From positions 1 through 34,728 of the forward strand of contig JAOPXD010000092.1 of the NCBI GenBank assembly GCA_025965315.1: DNA of 34,728 nt, read 5' to 3'. Positions 5,421 to 14,107 of this stretch are shown here, one piece after another (within the stretch, counting starts at the first letter, position 1; every line of letters begins with the position of its first letter). The translations under genes were made by a program, and so were the position numbers. The stretch comes from Marmoricola sp. (GTDB taxonomy: Bacteria > Actinomycetota > Actinomycetes > Propionibacteriales > Nocardioidaceae). Under the pieces are notes generated by a model. That model did no database searches and had not been told where the DNA came from. It saw only the letters and a program-made list of their open reading frames with translations.

Positions 5421-7081
5421 GCTTTCAGTATTACCGCGACCTGCATCCGACCTTCGCCGATCGTCGAGAATGGTCGCTCCCGTCCGTCCTGCGCCATCAC
5501 GCGTCCCAGCGACCTGATGCGGTGTGGCTGGACGCTCCCGAGGAAGGACGTACGTGGACCTTCGCCGAGATGCTGTCCGCTGCTGAGCAGGTCGGACGTA
5601 GCCTTCTCGCCGCGGGCGCTGATCCAGGTGATCGGGTGGTCCTGGTTGCGGGGAACTCCTCGCAGTTCGTCCGTACCTGGCTCGGCGCCGCAGTCGGCGG
5701 CCTCGTGGAAGTGCCGATCAACACCGCTTACGAGCGGGACTTCCTGGCTCACCAGGTGAGCACTGTCGAGGCCACACTGGCTGTCGTCGACGACGTCTTC
5801 GCCGCACGGTTCGTCGACATCGCCGACGCCGCCAAGAGCATTCGCAAGTTCTGGGTCATTGACACCGGGCACCTCGAGCCCGCACTCGCGACGCTCCGCT
5901 CTGCGGGCTGGGATGCAGCGCCGTGGGACGAGTTGGACGACCGCTCGAACGCTGATCCGGCGCTGGAGCTTCCAGTCGTGGCCCCTCAGGACCTGGCTTC
6001 CGTCCTCTTCACCTCCGGTACGACGGGGCCGAGCAAGGGTGTCGCGATGCCGCACGCCCAGATGTACTTCTTTGCCGACGAGTGCGTCTCCTTGGTGCGC
6101 CTGACATCCGAAGACGCCTGGATGTCGGTCACGCCGTTGTTCCACGGCAACGCTCAGTTCATGGCGGCCTACCCGACTCTGGTTGCCGGCGCCCGCTTCG
6201 TGATGCGTAGCAAGTTCTCAGCCAGTCGCTGGATCGACCAGATCCGGGAGAGCAAGGTGACAGTCACGAACTTCATCGGGGTGATGATGGACTTCGTCTG
6301 GAAGCAGGACCCCAGGAGCGACGATGCGGACAATCCGCTCCGCTGCGTCTTCGCGGCTCCGACCGCATCCTCGATCGTCGCTCCGATGCGGGACCGCTTC
6401 GGCATCGAGGCGTTCGTGGAGGTCTTCGGGCTCACCGAGACCTCGGCGCCGATCATCTCGCCGTACGGGGTCGAACGACCTGCCGGAGCAGCAGGGCTTG
6501 CCGCGGACGAATGGTTCGACGTCGCCCTGGTAGATCCTGAGACCGACGAAGAGGTTGCTGTCGGTGAGATCGGCGAGCTGGTGATCCGCTCGAAGGTCCC
6601 GTTCATCTCCAGCATGGGGTACTACAACATGCCTCAGCAGACGGTCGAGGCGTGGCGAAATCTCTGGTTCCACACCGGCGATGCGCTGAGGCGCGACGAG
6701 GATGGCTGGTTCTACTTCGTCGACCGGTTCAAGGACGCACTGCGTCGCCGGGGCGAGAACATCAGCTCCTACGAGATCGAGACCTCGATCTTGAGCCACC
6801 CGGCGATCGTGGAGTGTGCAGTGATCGCGGTTCCGGCCGACACCGAGGCGGGCGAGGACGAGGTGATGGCGTACGTCGTGGCCAACCCGGAAACGGCGGC
6901 TCCGAGCGCCGACGACGTCTGGCTCTGGTGCGATGTCCGGATCCCCGGGTTTGCCGTTCCACGCTTCCTGCGCTTCGTCACCGATCTCCCCAAGACCCCT
7001 TCGCAGCGGGTCCAGAAGGCCAAGCTCCGTGCCCTCGGCGTCACCGAGGACACCTACGACCGCGTTCCCGCCAACGTCTGA
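5417..7081 (+). CDS. AMP-forming acyl-CoA synthetase (CaiC/AliA-like)
   Basis: A 554-residue adenylate-forming ligase that activates a carboxylic acid to its CoA thioester. The core motifs are present: TSGTTGPSKG (199-208), GLTET (338-342), HTGD (419-422), DRFKD (436-440) and RRGENISSYEIE just after. In the C-terminal lid motif the usual GK lysine is replaced: the sequence is LPKTPSQRVQKAKLR, with R531 at the expected lysine position and lysines at 526 and 534. The GTG start at 5417 overlaps the upstream crotonase stop, so translation is coupled. The family resembles carnitine- and alicyclic-acid-CoA ligases. It is likely the entry ligase for a cyclic or branched acid; the substrate is an inference. 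Confidence 0.92.
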   Translation: MSFQYYRDLHPTFADRREWSLPSVLRHHASQRPDAVWLDAPEEGRTWTFAEMLSAAEQVGRSLLAAGADPGDRVVLVAGNSSQFVRTWLGAAVGGLVEVPINTAYERDFLAHQVSTVEATLAVVDDVFAARFVDIADAAKSIRKFWVIDTGHLEPALATLRSAGWDAAPWDELDDRSNADPALELPVVAPQDLASVLFTSGTTGPSKGVAMPHAQMYFFADECVSLVRLTSEDAWMSVTPLFHGNAQFMAAYPTLVAGARFVMRSKFSASRWIDQIRESKVTVTNFIGVMMDFVWKQDPRSDDADNPLRCVFAAPTASSIVAPMRDRFGIEAFVEVFGLTETSAPIISPYGVERPAGAAGLAADEWFDVALVDPETDEEVAVGEIGELVIRSKVPFISSMGYYNMPQQTVEAWRNLWFHTGDALRRDEDGWFYFVDRFKDALRRRGENISSYEIETSILSHPAIVECAVIAVPADTEAGEDEVMAYVVANPETAAPSADDVWLWCDVRIPGFAVPRFLRFVTDLPKTPSQRVQKAKLRALGVTEDTYDRVPANV

Positions 7082-7089
7082 GGTAGCAC

Positions 7090-7974
7090 ATGCACCCGTA
7101 CCGCTCGATCCTGTTCGTACCCGCCCACAAGCCGGACTGGGCACACAAGGCCCTGGCCACCGGAGCCGACTGCATCGTGCTCGATCTCGAGGATTCAGTC
7201 CCGGCCGACCTCAAGGAGTCGAGCAGGAAGCTGGTCTCCGAGACCTTGCCGGCACTGCGGGCCGCACGACCCGAGGTTGGTCTCTTCGTTCGTCCCAACG
7301 CCCTGGCGACGAAGCTCGCCGGTGCCGATCTCGAAGCAGTCGTGTGCGCAGAGCTCGATGGGCTCTTCGTCCCGAAGGTCAAAGATGCCAGTGACGTCTT
7401 GCGGTGGGACACGCTGATCGACTGGTTCGAGGCCCGTAACGGTGCAACGGGCCTCGAGATGATCATTCCTGTCGAGATGGTGGAGGCGATCACCAATTGC
7501 TTCGAGATCGCGGCTGCATCGCCGCGCGTCGGGGCGATGATCGGTCCGACGTCCGAGCATGCAGACATCGCTCGAGCAGTGGGGTACCGCCAGTCTGTCG
7601 GTGGGAGCGAGACGCTGTACCTCCGCAGCCGGATCCTGCTCGCGTGCCGGCAGTTCGGACTGCACGCGATCACAGGGCTGTGGGAAGACTTGGGCGACCT
7701 CGACGGCCTCCGGACGTTCGCCGACTACGGACTCCAGCTCGGCTTCCGGGGCGAGATCGTGATCCATCCGTCGCACGTCGCCGTCGTCAACGAGGTCTTC
7801 ACGCCCTCGGACGAGGAAGTGGCCTATCACGAGGACCTGGTCGCGACGGTCGATGCGGCAGTAGCAGTCGGCGACGGTGCTGTGCGGTTCCGCGGGCAGC
7901 ACGTCGATCTCGCCCATGCCGACAAGGCTCGGGACTGGCTCGCGCACGCGCGACTGGTGCGAGGCGACCGCTGA
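7090..7974 (+). CDS. HpcH/HpaI/CitE-family CoA-ester lyase
   Basis: A 294-residue TIM-barrel lyase of the citrate lyase beta / malyl-CoA lyase family, which makes or splits 3-hydroxyacyl-CoA C-C bonds with Mg2+. Visible motifs are LFVPAHKPDW, LDLEDSVP (31-38), VRPN (67-70), a probable Mg ligand E129 in PVEMVEA and a second, D159, in SEHAD, then GEIVIHPSHV near the C-terminus. The RBS GAGGT precedes ATG 7090. It is the third gene of the 4623-9773 operon. Cleavage of a hydroxyacyl-CoA made after ring opening is a reasonable role. Some family members act instead as thioesterases or have unknown activity, so the exact reaction is not assigned. Confidence 0.88.
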   Translation: MHPYRSILFVPAHKPDWAHKALATGADCIVLDLEDSVPADLKESSRKLVSETLPALRAARPEVGLFVRPNALATKLAGADLEAVVCAELDGLFVPKVKDASDVLRWDTLIDWFEARNGATGLEMIIPVEMVEAITNCFEIAAASPRVGAMIGPTSEHADIARAVGYRQSVGGSETLYLRSRILLACRQFGLHAITGLWEDLGDLDGLRTFADYGLQLGFRGEIVIHPSHVAVVNEVFTPSDEEVAYHEDLVATVDAAVAVGDGAVRFRGQHVDLAHADKARDWLAHARLVRGDR

Positions 7975-7977
7975 CGG

Positions 7978-9033
7978 ATGCGCGCACTTCTGTTCGACGG
8001 CGCCTCGCTCTCAATGGTGGACCGGCCTGATCCGCATCCGGGCCCGGGCCAAGCGGTGGTCGCCGTGCTCGGTGCCGGTCTGTGCCACTCGGACCTGACT
8101 GTCATGCGCCGTCCCGGCGACGCGCACCCCTTTGCACTCCCGATCGTCCTGGGTCATGAGCTCGCCGGCACCGTGGTCGAGATCGCACACGACGTCTCCT
8201 CAGTGCGCGTGGGCGATGTTGTCGCCGGGTACGGGCCGCGCGGTTGCCGGATCTGCCGCAGGTGTGTCTCCGGCGCGATGAACTACTGCAGGCAGAGACC
8301 GCCCGGGTTGTTCCCGCCGGGACTTGGTTCGGACGGTGCTCTCGCTGAGTACGTCGTTGTCGACGCGGACTCACTGGCGGATACGGGAGGCATCGATCCG
8401 CTCCAGGCGGCTGCACTCACTGATGCGGGTCTGACCGCGCAGCATGCGATTGGCAGAGCACTCGCCGGACGAGCGGTGCCGAACGTGTTGACGGTGGTGG
8501 TCATCGGGATCGGCGGACTGGGACACGTCGCCGTACAGCTGTTGGTGCGCCTCGGTATCGGGCAGGTCCTGGCCGTCGACGTCAGCGCGGAAAAGCTCAC
8601 TCTGGCCGCTGATCTCGGCGCCACCCACGTCCTCCTTGCGGGGCAGGCTGTCGAAGCCGTGCGTGAGCTGACCTCCGGCCTCGGTGCGGACGCCGTCCTC
8701 GACTTCGTTGCCTCGGAAACGACGTTGGTCCAGGCCGCCCGCATGGTGGCGATCGACGGCGTCATCTCGGTGGTCGGCGTGGGCAGTGGCCGGCTGCCCG
8801 TCGCGATGCACAGCGTGCCATTGGGAACTCGGGTGGACGTGCCCTTCTGGGGCTCTCGGCCCGAGCTGGACCAGGTGCTGGCGATCGCACGGACCGGCGG
8901 GTTGCGAGTCGACGTCACTGCTTTCGCACTCGACCAGGCGTCTGCGGCATACGAGCTCCTGGACCGCGGCGCGGTGCGGGGGCGAGCAGTCGTGCGCCCG
9001 GACAGGTCAACGATCGACGGACCTCCGGCATGA
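7978..9033 (+). CDS. Zinc-dependent alcohol dehydrogenase, MDR superfamily
   Basis: A 351-residue MDR protein. Zinc ligands are C36 (GLCHSD) and H60-E61 (GHE); the structural loop has C90, C93, C96 and C104. The position often held by a third catalytic cysteine is D149 (LTDAGLTA), as in several secondary-alcohol or hydroxyacyl-CoA dehydrogenases of this superfamily. The Rossmann motif GIGGLG is at 177-182 with AVDVS following. It starts 3 nt after the lyase stop and overlaps the next SDR gene by ATGA. It differs clearly from the alcohol dehydrogenase at 3440-4519, so the locus has two MDR steps. The substrate is not known. Confidence 0.92.
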   Translation: MRALLFDGASLSMVDRPDPHPGPGQAVVAVLGAGLCHSDLTVMRRPGDAHPFALPIVLGHELAGTVVEIAHDVSSVRVGDVVAGYGPRGCRICRRCVSGAMNYCRQRPPGLFPPGLGSDGALAEYVVVDADSLADTGGIDPLQAAALTDAGLTAQHAIGRALAGRAVPNVLTVVVIGIGGLGHVAVQLLVRLGIGQVLAVDVSAEKLTLAADLGATHVLLAGQAVEAVRELTSGLGADAVLDFVASETTLVQAARMVAIDGVISVVGVGSGRLPVAMHSVPLGTRVDVPFWGSRPELDQVLAIARTGGLRVDVTAFALDQASAAYELLDRGAVRGRAVVRPDRSTIDGPPA

Positions 9034-9773
9034 CCGGCGACGTGGCGATCGTGACCGGCGCGGGCCGGGGGATCGGCGCCGCGTGCGCCGTCCGGCTGGC
9101 GGCGTCACACGACGTCGTGGTCGTCGCCGACCTCGAGCTCGCAGGTCTGGCGGACGTGGTCCGGACCGTCCGGGATGCAGGTGCGATCGCGGTACCGGTA
9201 GCAATGGATGTCCGGGACGAATCTCAGGTCGTCGCGGCCATGAGGCTGGCCGGACGCAGCGGGCGGCTGAGATCGGCCGTGAACAGTGCCGGCATCGGCG
9301 GGCCATCAGAACTGATCGGCGACTACCCGTTGGACGGGTGGCAGTCCGTGACCGACGTGAACCTGACCGGGGTCTTCCTCTGTGTCCGCGAGCAGGTCTC
9401 CCTGATGGTGGCTGCAGGCGGCGGAAGCATCGTCAATGTCTCCTCTGTCCTTGGTCAGGCAGCAGCCGCATTGGCTCCTGCGTACACCGCGGCCAAGCAC
9501 GGGGTCGAAGGTCTGACCAAGAGCGCGGCCCTGGGCTATGCCGAGTACGGGGTCCGGGTGAACGCGGTAGCGCCGGGATACGTCGATACCGATCTGTTGC
9601 GCTCCAGGCGGACGCAGCAGGAGCGGACCGACCTTGCTGGACGACATCCGGTGAACCGGCTCGGCACCGTCGACGAGGTCGCTGCCGTCGTCGCTTTCCT
9701 GCTCTCCCCGGATGCGTCTTTCGTGACTGGATCGTGCTACCGCGTCGACGGCGGCTATCTCACTCAGGGCTGA
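9030..9773 (+). CDS. Short-chain dehydrogenase/reductase
   Basis: A 247-residue classical SDR. The cofactor motif TGAGRGIG is at 9-16, NSAG at 85-88 (the first N of the usual NNAG is kept), N111 is present, the catalytic serine is S138/S139 and YxxxK is Y152-K156. D34 after beta-2 favours NAD(H). The ATG overlaps the preceding alcohol dehydrogenase stop (ATGA). It ends the first plus-strand operon. A 3-hydroxyacyl-CoA or BadH-like 2-hydroxycyclohexane-carboxyl-CoA dehydrogenase role would fit the BadI-like crotonase at the start of the same operon, but this is inference. Confidence 0.9.
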   Translation: MTGDVAIVTGAGRGIGAACAVRLAASHDVVVVADLELAGLADVVRTVRDAGAIAVPVAMDVRDESQVVAAMRLAGRSGRLRSAVNSAGIGGPSELIGDYPLDGWQSVTDVNLTGVFLCVREQVSLMVAAGGGSIVNVSSVLGQAAAALAPAYTAAKHGVEGLTKSAALGYAEYGVRVNAVAPGYVDTDLLRSRRTQQERTDLAGRHPVNRLGTVDEVAAVVAFLLSPDASFVTGSCYRVDGGYLTQG

Positions 9774-9792
9774 GTTGATCGCTCCGCGGCCC

Positions 9793-9832
9793 TTGCGAAG
9801 TCAGTGGCATCGAACTAGTATCCATGAATATC
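9793..9832 (+). promoter_or_regulatory. Promoter of the LLM-ALDH-ACAD operon with a CCATGAATATC site
   Basis: A -35 box TTGCGA (9793-9798), a 17-bp spacer and a -10 box TAGTAT (9816-9821) are visible. Immediately downstream is CCATGAATATC (9822-9832); TATCCATGAATA is an imperfect 12-bp palindrome. The layout CTAGTATYCAT is shared with the promoter of the BVMO operon (minus strand, 27550-27540). The position over the start site suggests repressor binding. Confidence 0.6.
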
Positions 9833-9860
9833 AATAGCATTAACTCGAAGGGATAGTCCG

Positions 9861-10868
9861 GTGCTCAAGTTCGGTCTGGCGATCATGAACGACTTCCCGA
9901 CCGACGTCGTCGCAGCCGATCGGGTAGCAGCGATGCGGGAGCAAGTCAGGGCCGCGGCATCGTCGGGGATCTCGTCGATCTGGATGCTCCAGCACTACCT
10001 GGGCGGGATGCCGACCCTGCAACCGATCCCGACGCTGGCAGCGCTCGCCGCCGACTCGGGGGACATGACGCTCGGCACCAACATGTTCATCCTCCCTCTC
10101 CGTCACCCGGTCGAGGTGGCAGAGGAGTTCGCGACGCTCGATCACCTCTCGGGCGGGCGTGCTGTCGCTGGTTTCGGGATGGGCTACCGGGAGAACGAGT
10201 TCGAGTCGTTCGGCGTCGCGATGTCGGACCGGGTCGGCCGTTTCGAGGAAAGCATCACGATGATCCGCTCCCTGTGGTCGGGCGAGTCCGTCAGCCAGAC
10301 CGGAGAGTTCTTCCACGTCGAGGACCAGAGGATCAGCCTGAAGCCGGTGCAACCCGGCGGACCACCGGTCTGGATCGGTGCCGGGCCTCACAAGGCAGGA
10401 GCGCTGCGGGCTGCTCGGCTCGGCGACGCCTGGATCATTCCTCCGCACGTGGCTGCCGAGAAGCTCGCTGTCGTCCTGGGGCACTACCGCGGGGAGCGGG
10501 AACGGCTCGGGAAACCGAGCAGCGATCTGGTCGTACGCCGTGAACTGGTCCTTGACCACGACCGCGAGCGTGCCAGGGCGATCGGCCTCCAGGCACGGAA
10601 CGAGCTCACCGCGCAGTACGCCGTCTACAACGCCCCTCAGCAGGGCGAGGCCTACAAGCACCTCCAGACGCAGGAGGCGGCGACCGAAGTCGCCGACGCC
10701 TCCTACCTCTTCACCGATCCCGCGGGCGCGATCACGGCGCTCAGGGAGCTGGAAGCCCAGGGCCTGACCCACGTCATCCTGCGGATGCAGTGGTACGGGC
10801 TGGCCCAGGAGCAGGTGCTGGCGACACTGGAGATGTTCCGCGACGAGGTTCTGCCCGCCCTGCGATGA
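9861..10868 (+). CDS. LLM-class flavin-dependent oxidoreductase
   Basis: A 335-residue luciferase-like TIM-barrel protein that uses F420 or FMN. The family pattern is visible: an N-terminal strand KFGLAIMNDF, LGTNMFILPLRHPVEVAEEF, ATLDHLSGGRAVAGFGMGYR, a middle EFFHVED and PPVWIGAGPHKAGALRAARLGD. The start is GTG 9861 with GAAGGGA 7 nt upstream. It is first in the operon that continues with an aldehyde dehydrogenase and an acyl-CoA dehydrogenase. It could be a monooxygenase on the substrate or an F420-dependent dehydrogenase; sequence alone does not decide. Confidence 0.9.
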   Translation: MLKFGLAIMNDFPTDVVAADRVAAMREQVRAAASSGISSIWMLQHYLGGMPTLQPIPTLAALAADSGDMTLGTNMFILPLRHPVEVAEEFATLDHLSGGRAVAGFGMGYRENEFESFGVAMSDRVGRFEESITMIRSLWSGESVSQTGEFFHVEDQRISLKPVQPGGPPVWIGAGPHKAGALRAARLGDAWIIPPHVAAEKLAVVLGHYRGERERLGKPSSDLVVRRELVLDHDRERARAIGLQARNELTAQYAVYNAPQQGEAYKHLQTQEAATEVADASYLFTDPAGAITALRELEAQGLTHVILRMQWYGLAQEQVLATLEMFRDEVLPALR

Positions 10869-10912
10869 CGCAGTGACGACCCAGCGATGACACCGAGACG
10901 GAAAGAGGAACG

Positions 10913-12394
10913 ATGAGTCCGACAGTCGAGATCCCCCGAGACCTCAGCGAACGTGAGCGGCTCTTCATCGGCGGCGAATGGGTCGGATCGCAGGGTGGCG
11001 AGCTGATCGAGGTGCTGAACCCGGCCAACCAGCAGACTGTGGGACACGCGGTCCTCGGGTCCGCGGCCGATCTGGACCGTGCTGTGAGTGCCGCCAGGAC
11101 GTCCTTCGACGACGGTCGCTGGCGCGACCTGTCCGGCAAGGAGCGCGCAGACGTGATGCGGGCCGCAGCAGACATCCTGGAGAGCAGGGCCCCGGAGATC
11201 GCTGTGCTGCTGACCGCTGAGCTCGGATGTCCGCTGTGGTTCAGCGAACGTGCCCACGTCCCGAACCCGATCAGGCACACGCGGTACTACGCCGACCTCG
11301 CCGAGAACTACGAGCTGGACGAGGTCCGGACCGATGCGAACGGTGGGCGCAGCCTCGTCGCCCGGGAGCCTGTCGGAGTAGTGGGCGCGATCACTCCCTG
11401 GAACGGTCCCTTGAGCTCACCGAGCCTGAAGATCACGCCGGCGCTGGCTGCGGGTTGCTCCGTCGTCCTCAAGCCGCCGGCCCAGACTCCCCTGACGGCG
11501 TACGCCTTCGCGGACGCATTCATGGAGGCGGGCCTACCTCCCGGTGTCCTCAGCATCGTCCCGGCGGACCGGGATGCCGGACAGCGCCTGGTCGACCACC
11601 CTGATGTCGACAAGCTGGCGTTCACCGGCAGCACCACCGTCGGCAAGATGATCATGAGGTCGGCGGCAGACCGTATCGCCCGGGTGACGCTCGAGCTCGG
11701 CGGGAAGTCCGCAGCGATCGTCCTCGACGACGCCGACCCGGAACATGTCGTGAGAACCATCCTGCCGATGGCACTCACGGTGAACGGACAGCTCTGCATC
11801 GCTCAGACCCGGGTACTCGTTCCGCGGGCTCGTCAGGTCGAGTACATCGACGCACTGGCTGATGCCATGCGTGCGCAGAAGATCGGGAACCCGATGGCTC
11901 CCGAAACCATGATCGGTCCGCTCGTGAGTGCCGCCCAGCACCGTCGGGTGACGGACTACGTCGAGCTTGCGCGGCAGGAGGGTGCCCGCGTCGTGACAGG
12001 CGGAGAACGACTCACCCTGCCTCCGGAGCTCGCGAATGGTTGGTACGTACCCCCGACGCTGCTGGCTGACGTCGACAACTCGATGCGGATCGCTCAGGAA
12101 GAGATCTTCGGGCCGGTGATCGCAGTGATCCCCTACGACACCGAAGGCGATGCGATCGCGATCGCCAACGACTCGCCGTACGGACTCTCGGGGTCGGTGT
12201 GGAGCGCGGATGAGGACCGGGCACTTGCGGTCGCGCGCCGCATTCGCACCGGAATGGTGAGCCTGAACGGTCGACCACAGGCCTACGGGACTCCCTTCGG
12301 CGGCTACAAGCAGTCCGGTATCGGTCGCGAGATGGGTCCCGAGGGCTACCAGGCCTACCTCGAGACGAAGTCGATCGCGCTCGGCGCTTCTTGA
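10913..12394 (+). CDS. NAD(P)+-dependent aldehyde dehydrogenase
   Basis: A 493-residue ALDH superfamily enzyme. The substrate-channel motif ITPWNGP, cofactor motif FTGSTTVGK, general base E261 (LELGGKSAAIV) and nucleophile C295 (NGQLCIAQ) are all present, as is EEIFGPVIAVI near the C-terminal half. An RBS (GAAAGAGGAAC) precedes ATG 10913. Lying between a flavin oxidoreductase and an acyl-CoA dehydrogenase, it most likely oxidises an aldehyde from ring or side-chain oxidation to the acid that is then CoA-activated. Confidence 0.94.
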   Translation: MSPTVEIPRDLSERERLFIGGEWVGSQGGELIEVLNPANQQTVGHAVLGSAADLDRAVSAARTSFDDGRWRDLSGKERADVMRAAADILESRAPEIAVLLTAELGCPLWFSERAHVPNPIRHTRYYADLAENYELDEVRTDANGGRSLVAREPVGVVGAITPWNGPLSSPSLKITPALAAGCSVVLKPPAQTPLTAYAFADAFMEAGLPPGVLSIVPADRDAGQRLVDHPDVDKLAFTGSTTVGKMIMRSAADRIARVTLELGGKSAAIVLDDADPEHVVRTILPMALTVNGQLCIAQTRVLVPRARQVEYIDALADAMRAQKIGNPMAPETMIGPLVSAAQHRRVTDYVELARQEGARVVTGGERLTLPPELANGWYVPPTLLADVDNSMRIAQEEIFGPVIAVIPYDTEGDAIAIANDSPYGLSGSVWSADEDRALAVARRIRTGMVSLNGRPQAYGTPFGGYKQSGIGREMGPEGYQAYLETKSIALGAS

Positions 12395-12434
12395 CCATCC
12401 ACCCAGTTACCACTCGACCAGACACGAGGAACCC

Positions 12435-13601
12435 ATGGACTTCAGCCAGGACCAGACCCACGAGGACATCCGCCAGGCGGTGCGGACCATGTGCAAGGCC
12501 TTCCCGGATGAGTACTGGTCCGAGCACGACGAGTCGCACGTCTTCCCCTGGGAGTTCTACAACGCCGTCGCCGAGGCAGGATGGCTCGGGCTGACCGTTC
12601 CGGAGGAGTACGGCGGGGGAGGGCTCGGCGTCACCGAAGCAGCGATCGTCGAGCAGGAGATCTCCGCATCCGGGGCCGGCATGGGCGGCTGCAGTGCCGT
12701 TCACATCGGGATCTTCGGCTTCGAGCCGATCATCAACCACGGGAGCGAGGACCTGAAGGCCCGTTTCCTGCCGCGGGTCGTCACCGGAGAGCTGCACACC
12801 TCCTTCGCAGTCACCGAACCTGATGCTGGCACGGACACCACCAACATCAAGACCTTCGCCACCAAGGTGGACGGAGGGTGGTCGATCACCGGCAAGAAGG
12901 TCTGGATCACCAAGGCGCAGGAAGCCGAGCGGATGCTGCTGCTGGCCCGCACCAGCCCTCGCGTGCCCGGTGCCAAGCGCACCGAGGGCATCACGCTCTT
13001 CTTCGCCGAGATGGATCGCGACAAGGTGACCATCCGGCCGATCCCGAAGATGGGCCGCAACGCCGTCGACACGAACGAGCTCTTCATCGACGATCTCTTC
13101 GTGGCCGACGAGGACGTCGTCGGTGAAGTGGGCAAGGGCTTTCGTACCATCATCGGCGGATTGAACGCGGAGCGTGTCATCTCCGCCAATGCGGCTATCG
13201 GTCTCGGCCGGGCAGCGCTGCGGCGAGGCGTCCAGTACGCCAACGAGCGGATCGTCTTCGATCGCCCGATCGGCCAGAACCAGGGGATCTCGTTCCAGCT
13301 TGCTGAGGCAAAGATCCGCCTCGAGGCCGCGGACACCCTCCTCCAGAAGGCCGCGTGGATGGTCGACCAGGGCCTGCCTTGCGGCGCGGAGGCGAACTAT
13401 GCCAAATGGCTCTCGGCCGAAGCAGGGTTCTACGCCGCAGACGTCGCCCTCCAGGTCCATGGTGGATTCGGCTACGGCCGCGAGTTCCACGTGGAGCGCT
13501 ATTTCCGCGAAGCACGCCTGATGAGGATCGCTCCGATCAGCCAGGAGATGGTCCTCAGCTATGTCGCCGAGCACGTGCTCGGGCTGCCCCGCGGCTACTG
13601 A
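12435..13601 (+). CDS. Acyl-CoA dehydrogenase family flavoprotein, atypical active site
   Basis: A 388-residue FAD enzyme of the acyl-CoA dehydrogenase fold. The family motifs FAVTEPDAGTDTTNIKT, KKVWITKAQEA, NAAIGLGRAALRRGVQYA, FDRPIGQNQGISFQLAEA and VHGGFGYGREFHVERYFREA are present. The usual catalytic YEGT(x)E segment is replaced by IAPISQEM (365-372), so A366 stands where the C-terminal catalytic glutamate normally is. Such members either use another residue as base or catalyse something else. RBS GAGGA precedes ATG 12435. It is third in its operon and is followed by a MaoC hydratase, which fits a dehydrogenation-hydration pair. Confidence 0.9.
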   Translation: MDFSQDQTHEDIRQAVRTMCKAFPDEYWSEHDESHVFPWEFYNAVAEAGWLGLTVPEEYGGGGLGVTEAAIVEQEISASGAGMGGCSAVHIGIFGFEPIINHGSEDLKARFLPRVVTGELHTSFAVTEPDAGTDTTNIKTFATKVDGGWSITGKKVWITKAQEAERMLLLARTSPRVPGAKRTEGITLFFAEMDRDKVTIRPIPKMGRNAVDTNELFIDDLFVADEDVVGEVGKGFRTIIGGLNAERVISANAAIGLGRAALRRGVQYANERIVFDRPIGQNQGISFQLAEAKIRLEAADTLLQKAAWMVDQGLPCGAEANYAKWLSAEAGFYAADVALQVHGGFGYGREFHVERYFREARLMRIAPISQEMVLSYVAEHVLGLPRGY

Positions 13602-13635
13602 CCCAACTCGTGATCAGCAACTGAAAGGTATGACG

Positions 13636-14106
13636 ATGAGAGGCCTCTACTTCGAGGAGTTCGAGGTGGGACGCGTCTACAAGCATGCGTTCCGGCGGAC
13701 CGTGACCGAGATGGACAACGTGTTGTTCACATCGCTGACGATGAACGTGGCACCGATCCACCTCGACCACGAGTACGCGAAGACCACCATCCACGGCAGG
13801 CCGCTGTTCAACAGCCTGTTCACGCTCGCCCTGATCGGAGCTTTCCACGTGCCCGAGCTCACCATGGGCACGACGCTGGGAAACCTGGGGTACGAAAACG
13901 TGAAGTTCCCGGCCCCGGTCTTCCACGGCGACACCCTTCGAGGAGAGACGACCATCGTGGACAAGCGCGAGTCGAAGAGTCGCACCGACTCGGGGATCGT
14001 GTGGTTCGAGCACCGCGGTTACAACCAGGACGACCAGCTGATCCTGATCTGCAAGCGAGCAGGGCTGATGGAAACCATTCCCGCAACCGGCATTCCGGAG
14101 GACTGA
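13636..14106 (+). CDS. MaoC-type (R)-specific enoyl-CoA hydratase
   Basis: A single hot-dog-fold protein of 156 residues that hydrates a 2-enoyl-CoA. The hydratase motif APIHLDHEYAKTT followed by GRPLFNSLFTLALI is near residues 36-62, preceded by FRRTVTEMDNVLF. The start is taken as ATG 13636 (MRGLYFEEF), 7 nt after GAAAGG; the frame is open 25 codons further upstream but without an RBS. It lies between an acyl-CoA dehydrogenase and a SnoaL-like gene, with one base separating it from the latter. It adds an (R)-hydratase route beside the crotonases of the locus. Confidence 0.88.
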   Translation: MRGLYFEEFEVGRVYKHAFRRTVTEMDNVLFTSLTMNVAPIHLDHEYAKTTIHGRPLFNSLFTLALIGAFHVPELTMGTTLGNLGYENVKFPAPVFHGDTLRGETTIVDKRESKSRTDSGIVWFEHRGYNQDDQLILICKRAGLMETIPATGIPED

Positions 14107-14107
14107 C

